Shown here: positions 13,094 through 15,721 of the stretch, piece by piece
Numbering within the stretch: position 1 is the first letter of the stretch
Layout of the letters: every line of letters starts with the position of its first letter
The notes under the pieces: generated by a model
The model's database searches: none
What the model saw: only the letters and a program-made list of their open reading frames with translations
Told to the model about the DNA's origin: nothing
Translations under genes and position numbers: made by a program
Assembly: GCA_964570205.1 (NCBI GenBank)
Contig: CAZMXI010000119.1
Span: 1-15,721, forward strand
Direction: 5' to 3'
Length of the DNA: 15,721 nucleotides
Origin: CAZMXI01 sp964570205
Lineage (GTDB): Bacteria; Planctomycetota; Phycisphaerae; Tepidisphaerales; Tepidisphaeraceae

Positions 13094-15280
13094 ATGGGAG
13101 CGTGCACACTGAGGCAGGAGGCGATTCGCAATCTTGCCACGTCCAAGTACCAGCTCAACCGCGTCGATTTCAAGACGACGCACATCAAGGAGTATTTTGG
13201 CACGAACGTCTTCAACGACGAGGTGCAGCGGGCAAGGCTGCCCAAGGCGATCTACAAGGCGTTGCAGAAGACGATCAAGCAGGGCGCCCCCATGGAGCCG
13301 GCCGTGGCCGACGCCGTCGCTACGGCGATGAAGGATTGGGCGATTGAAAAAGGCGCTACGCACTATAGCCATCAGTTCCAGCCGATGACGGGTCTGACGG
13401 CCGAGAAGCATGACAGTTTCCTGACGCCGTTGTCGGGCGGCGGAGCGATGGCCGAGTTCTCAGGCAAGGAACTCATCAAGGGAGAGCCGGACGCCAGTTC
13501 GTTTCCGTCGGGCGGGCTTCGGGCCACGTTCGAGGCGCGTGGCTACACGGCTTGGGATCCGACCAGCCCCGCCTACATCGTGGAAAACCCCAATGGCGCG
13601 ACACTGATCATCCCGACGGCCTTCCTGAGCTGGGCGGGCGATGCACTGGACAAGAAGACGCCGCTGCTGCGGTCGATCGCCGCCTTGTCTACGCAGGCGA
13701 TGCGCGTCCTTCGCCTCTTCGGCAACAAGGAAGCCAGCAGGGTGGTCACCACCGCCGGCCCCGAGCAGGAGTACTTCCTGATCGACCGGCAGTTCTGCTA
13801 CGCTCGGCCCGACCTGGTGGCCTGCGGACGGACGCTCTTCGGCTGCAAGCCCCCGAAGGGCCAGGAAATGGAAGATCAGTACTTCGGCTCGATTCCCGAG
13901 CGGGTGCTCGCATACATGGCGGAGGTGGAGTTCGAGCTGACGAAGGTGGGCGTGCCGGTGAAGACCCGGCACAACGAGGTGGCTCCTTCGCAGTACGAAG
14001 TCGCTCCGCTTTACGAGGATGCGAATCTGGCGACGGATCACCAGATGCTGACGATGGAGATGCTGCGCAAAACGGCGGAGAAGTATGGCCTGACCTGCCT
14101 CCTTCACGAAAAGCCGTTCGCGGGCATCAATGGCTCGGGCAAGCACAACAACTGGTCGATGGCGACGGACCTGGGAGAAAATCTCCTGCAGCCTGGGGAC
14201 ACCCCGCACGAAAACGCCCAGTTTCTGGTGTTCTGCTGCGCCGTCATTCGCGCGGTGGACCGATGGGCCGACCTCTTGCGCGTATCGGTCGCCAGCGCGG
14301 GCAACGACCACCGTCTGGGTGCCAACGAGGCTCCGCCGGCCATCCTGTCGATCTTCCTGGGCGATCAGCTCACCGACATTATTGAGCAGATCGAGAAGGG
14401 CAGCACCAAGAGCAGCAAGGCCGCCGGGCTCTTCGAAACCGGCGTTTCGGTGTTGCCGAAGCTGCCGAAGGACGCCGGCGACCGCAACCGGACCAGCCCC
14501 TTCGCCTTCACCGGCAACAAGTTCGAGTTCCGTGCCGTGGGCAGCTCGTTCAATGTCGCCGGTCCGAACACGATTCTGAACCTGATCGTGGCAGAGTCTC
14601 TGGATGACATCGCGACCGAGCTGGAGAAGGCGGTCAACGGCGGCAAGACGCTGAACGCCGCGGTGCAGGAACTGCTGCCGCGGATCATCAAGCAGCACAA
14701 GCGGATCATCTTCAACGGCGACAACTACACGGAGGAATGGCATGCCGAAGCCGAGAAACGCGGACTGTCCAACCACCGCAACACCGTGGATTCGCTGCCG
14801 ACGATCACGCGCAAGGAGATCATCGAACTGAGCATGAAGTACAGAGTCTACACTGAGCGCGAGCTGTACAGCCGGTTCCACATCCTCAGTGAGCACTATG
14901 TCAAGACCATCCAGATCGAGGCGCAGACCATGATCATGATGGCTGGGCGCATGATCCTGCCGGCGGCTGTCCGCTATCAGGGCGAGCTGGCGGCGTCCGT
15001 GAATGCCGCCAAGGTCGCCGGCGTCGACAATGCACTCCAGCTCGATGCGCTCAAGGCGCTGACTGCGGTGACCACGGATTTCCAGAAGGCCCTGGCACGG
15101 CTGGAGAAAGCCGCCGGTCATCACGCCGACGGCGATGCCTATCAGCACGCCAAGTACGCCCGCGATGAGATTGTTCCGGCGATGGTCGAACTGCGGAAGC
15201 TCGGCGACAAGCTCGAAACGATGGTGGCCGACGACCTCTGGCCGCTTCCGACGTATCGCGAGATGCTGTTCCTCAAGTAG
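13094..15280 (+). CDS. glnN: Type III glutamine synthetase
   Basis: 728 residues, the usual length for the GSIII class (glutamate + ammonia + ATP to glutamine), a cytoplasmic, probably dodecameric enzyme. Characteristic GSIII motifs are seen in order: AGPEQEYFLID (from about 221), TRHNEVAPSQYEVAP (about 293-307), GINGSGKHNNWS (about 344-355), AGNDHRLGANEAPPA, and DRNRTSPFAFTGNKFEFRAV with GNKFEFR at about 474-480 in the ATP-binding region. These replace the GSI motifs, and the GSI adenylylation-site sequence is not present, as expected for this class. Start: GAGGAG at 13081-13086 lies 7 bases before this ATG; the ATG 51 bases upstream lacks a site and adds atypical residues. It is divergent from a GlnE-family gene, which is unusual since GSIII is not known to be adenylylated. 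A strong hairpin follows the stop. Confidence 0.95.
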   Translation: MGACTLRQEAIRNLATSKYQLNRVDFKTTHIKEYFGTNVFNDEVQRARLPKAIYKALQKTIKQGAPMEPAVADAVATAMKDWAIEKGATHYSHQFQPMTGLTAEKHDSFLTPLSGGGAMAEFSGKELIKGEPDASSFPSGGLRATFEARGYTAWDPTSPAYIVENPNGATLIIPTAFLSWAGDALDKKTPLLRSIAALSTQAMRVLRLFGNKEASRVVTTAGPEQEYFLIDRQFCYARPDLVACGRTLFGCKPPKGQEMEDQYFGSIPERVLAYMAEVEFELTKVGVPVKTRHNEVAPSQYEVAPLYEDANLATDHQMLTMEMLRKTAEKYGLTCLLHEKPFAGINGSGKHNNWSMATDLGENLLQPGDTPHENAQFLVFCCAVIRAVDRWADLLRVSVASAGNDHRLGANEAPPAILSIFLGDQLTDIIEQIEKGSTKSSKAAGLFETGVSVLPKLPKDAGDRNRTSPFAFTGNKFEFRAVGSSFNVAGPNTILNLIVAESLDDIATELEKAVNGGKTLNAAVQELLPRIIKQHKRIIFNGDNYTEEWHAEAEKRGLSNHRNTVDSLPTITRKEIIELSMKYRVYTERELYSRFHILSEHYVKTIQIEAQTMIMMAGRMILPAAVRYQGELAASVNAAKVAGVDNALQLDALKALTAVTTDFQKALARLEKAAGHHADGDAYQHAKYARDEIVPAMVELRKLGDKLETMVADDLWPLPTYREMLFLK

Positions 15281-15304
15281 TTCCCCAGACAGTGTGAACG
15301 CAGC

Positions 15305-15336
15305 GAGGCCCCGGACTTTCGCCTGTCCGGGGCCTC
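15305..15336. terminator. Strong hairpin after glutamine synthetase, shared with convergent gene
   Basis: GAGGCCCCGGAC (15305-15316) and GTCCGGGGCCTC (15325-15336) form a perfect 12-bp stem with an 8-base loop (TTTCGCCT), 24 bases after the glutamine synthetase stop and about 32 before the end of the convergent gene. There is no T-run on either side. Its position suggests a bidirectional terminator or transcript end. Confidence 0.65.
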
Positions 15337-15368
15337 TGCCTATTCAGGGAGTCAGACGGGAGAACGCA

Positions 15369-15721
15369 TCAAGAACCGTGTTTCAGCCTCTTGATGCGGA
15401 TGTCCTTGAACTGGACTCTCATCGGGTCGCCGACATGAACCTGAAGAGCCAGAAGGCCTCTGATCGCGCGCCGGGGGTCTTTGTCCTGTAACTCGGACAT
15501 GGTCACGCCGTTGATCTTGAGCACGATGTGCCCGCCCCGAGCCGTGATAAGGTACTCGTTCCAGCCCTTGTCTCTGATGGCCCTGGCCAGCTCAACCGGA
15601 TCGCCCAGCGAGCCAACTACCCTGCGGTTGCCCTGTTCGTCGATGACGACCTTCTCGCCCCGGTTGGCTAGTGCCGCTTCCAGTTCATGACTTTCGTGTT
15701 CCGATCCACGCTGATTAAGCG
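15369..15721 (-). CDS. DUF1080 (3-keto-disaccharide hydrolase domain) protein, C-terminal end
   Basis: 116 residues to the stop; the start lies beyond the window. The pattern GWNEYLITARGGHIVLKING, then GLLALQVHVGDPMRVQFKDI and IRIKRL at the end, matches the C-terminal half of the concanavalin-like DUF1080 fold. Those proteins are typically secreted, abundant in planctomycetes and related groups, and linked to sugar breakdown; some members hydrolyse 3-keto-disaccharides. The first 45 visible residues are charged (Glu/Arg-rich) and less typical. They include VIDEQGNRRVVGS, which could be an insertion between beta strands. Convergent with glutamine synthetase and separated from it by the 12-bp hairpin. 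Substrate and signal peptide cannot be judged from this fragment. Confidence 0.85.
   Translation of the reverse strand, partial: LNQRGSEHESHELEAALANRGEKVVIDEQGNRRVVGSLGDPVELARAIRDKGWNEYLITARGGHIVLKINGVTMSELQDKDPRRAIRGLLALQVHVGDPMRVQFKDIRIKRLKHGS

Noticed and set aside
13460..15148. Open frame of 562 codons opposite glutamine synthetase
   Set aside because: Shadow of a highly conserved enzyme gene; composition (His/Arg/Leu/Val) is typical of a reverse frame.
15372..15491. Plus-strand open frame after the glutamine synthetase hairpin
   Set aside because: The minus strand encodes the conserved end of a DUF1080 protein in this stretch.

Overview
The window is GC-rich, densely packed bacterial chromosome with no mobile elements, RNA genes or CRISPR arrays that I could see. 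The gene mix suggests a planctomycete, perhaps of the Phycisphaerae: a type III glutamine synthetase, a secreted BNR-repeat sialidase, a DUF1080 (3-keto-disaccharide hydrolase) protein, a membrane-anchored coiled-coil protein with a BRCT-like end, and many genes with weak Shine-Dalgarno sites. This placement is inference, because no rRNA or other taxonomic marker is present.

Layout. (1) 1-1124, minus: the N-terminal part of DNA polymerase I. It is divergent from (2) 1288-2781, plus: a membrane-anchored coiled-coil protein with a beta-rich middle domain and a C-terminal BRCT-like domain. (3) 2880-3872, minus: an HD-GYP phosphodiesterase with a degenerate receiver domain. It is divergent from (4) 4190-5776, plus: an HDOD-GGDEF diguanylate cyclase with an intact active site and I-site. 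Together these look like a make-and-break pair for cyclic di-GMP. (5) 5877-6821, plus: a membrane-anchored alpha/beta hydrolase. (6) 6850-7797, plus: ketopantoate reductase, apparently with a leaderless promoter. (7) 7989-8612, plus: a membrane-anchored thioredoxin-fold protein with CxxS in place of CxxC. (8) 8646-9188, minus: a small zinc-ribbon membrane protein. (9) 9289-10440, minus: an exported sialidase-fold protein. Its start overlaps the stop of (10) 10437-12740, minus: a short GlnE-family nucleotidyltransferase with one catalytic domain and two N-terminal ACT-like domains. This is divergent from (11) 13094-15280, plus: type III glutamine synthetase. (12) 15369-15721, minus: the C-terminal end of a DUF1080 protein.

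The most interesting unit is 10437-15280. A GlnE relative carrying ACT-like sensor domains faces a type III glutamine synthetase, a class not known to be controlled by the classical adenylylation cascade. The GlnE relative is also translationally coupled to a secreted sialidase, which suggests a link between nitrogen status and breakdown of host or algal glycans. The second point of interest is the BRCT-like domain on a membrane-anchored protein divergent from polA. The third is the paired cyclic di-GMP enzymes, whose sensory domains (a receiver without its phosphorylation site, and HDOD) point to non-canonical inputs. Promoters and terminators listed are sequence-pattern calls only.
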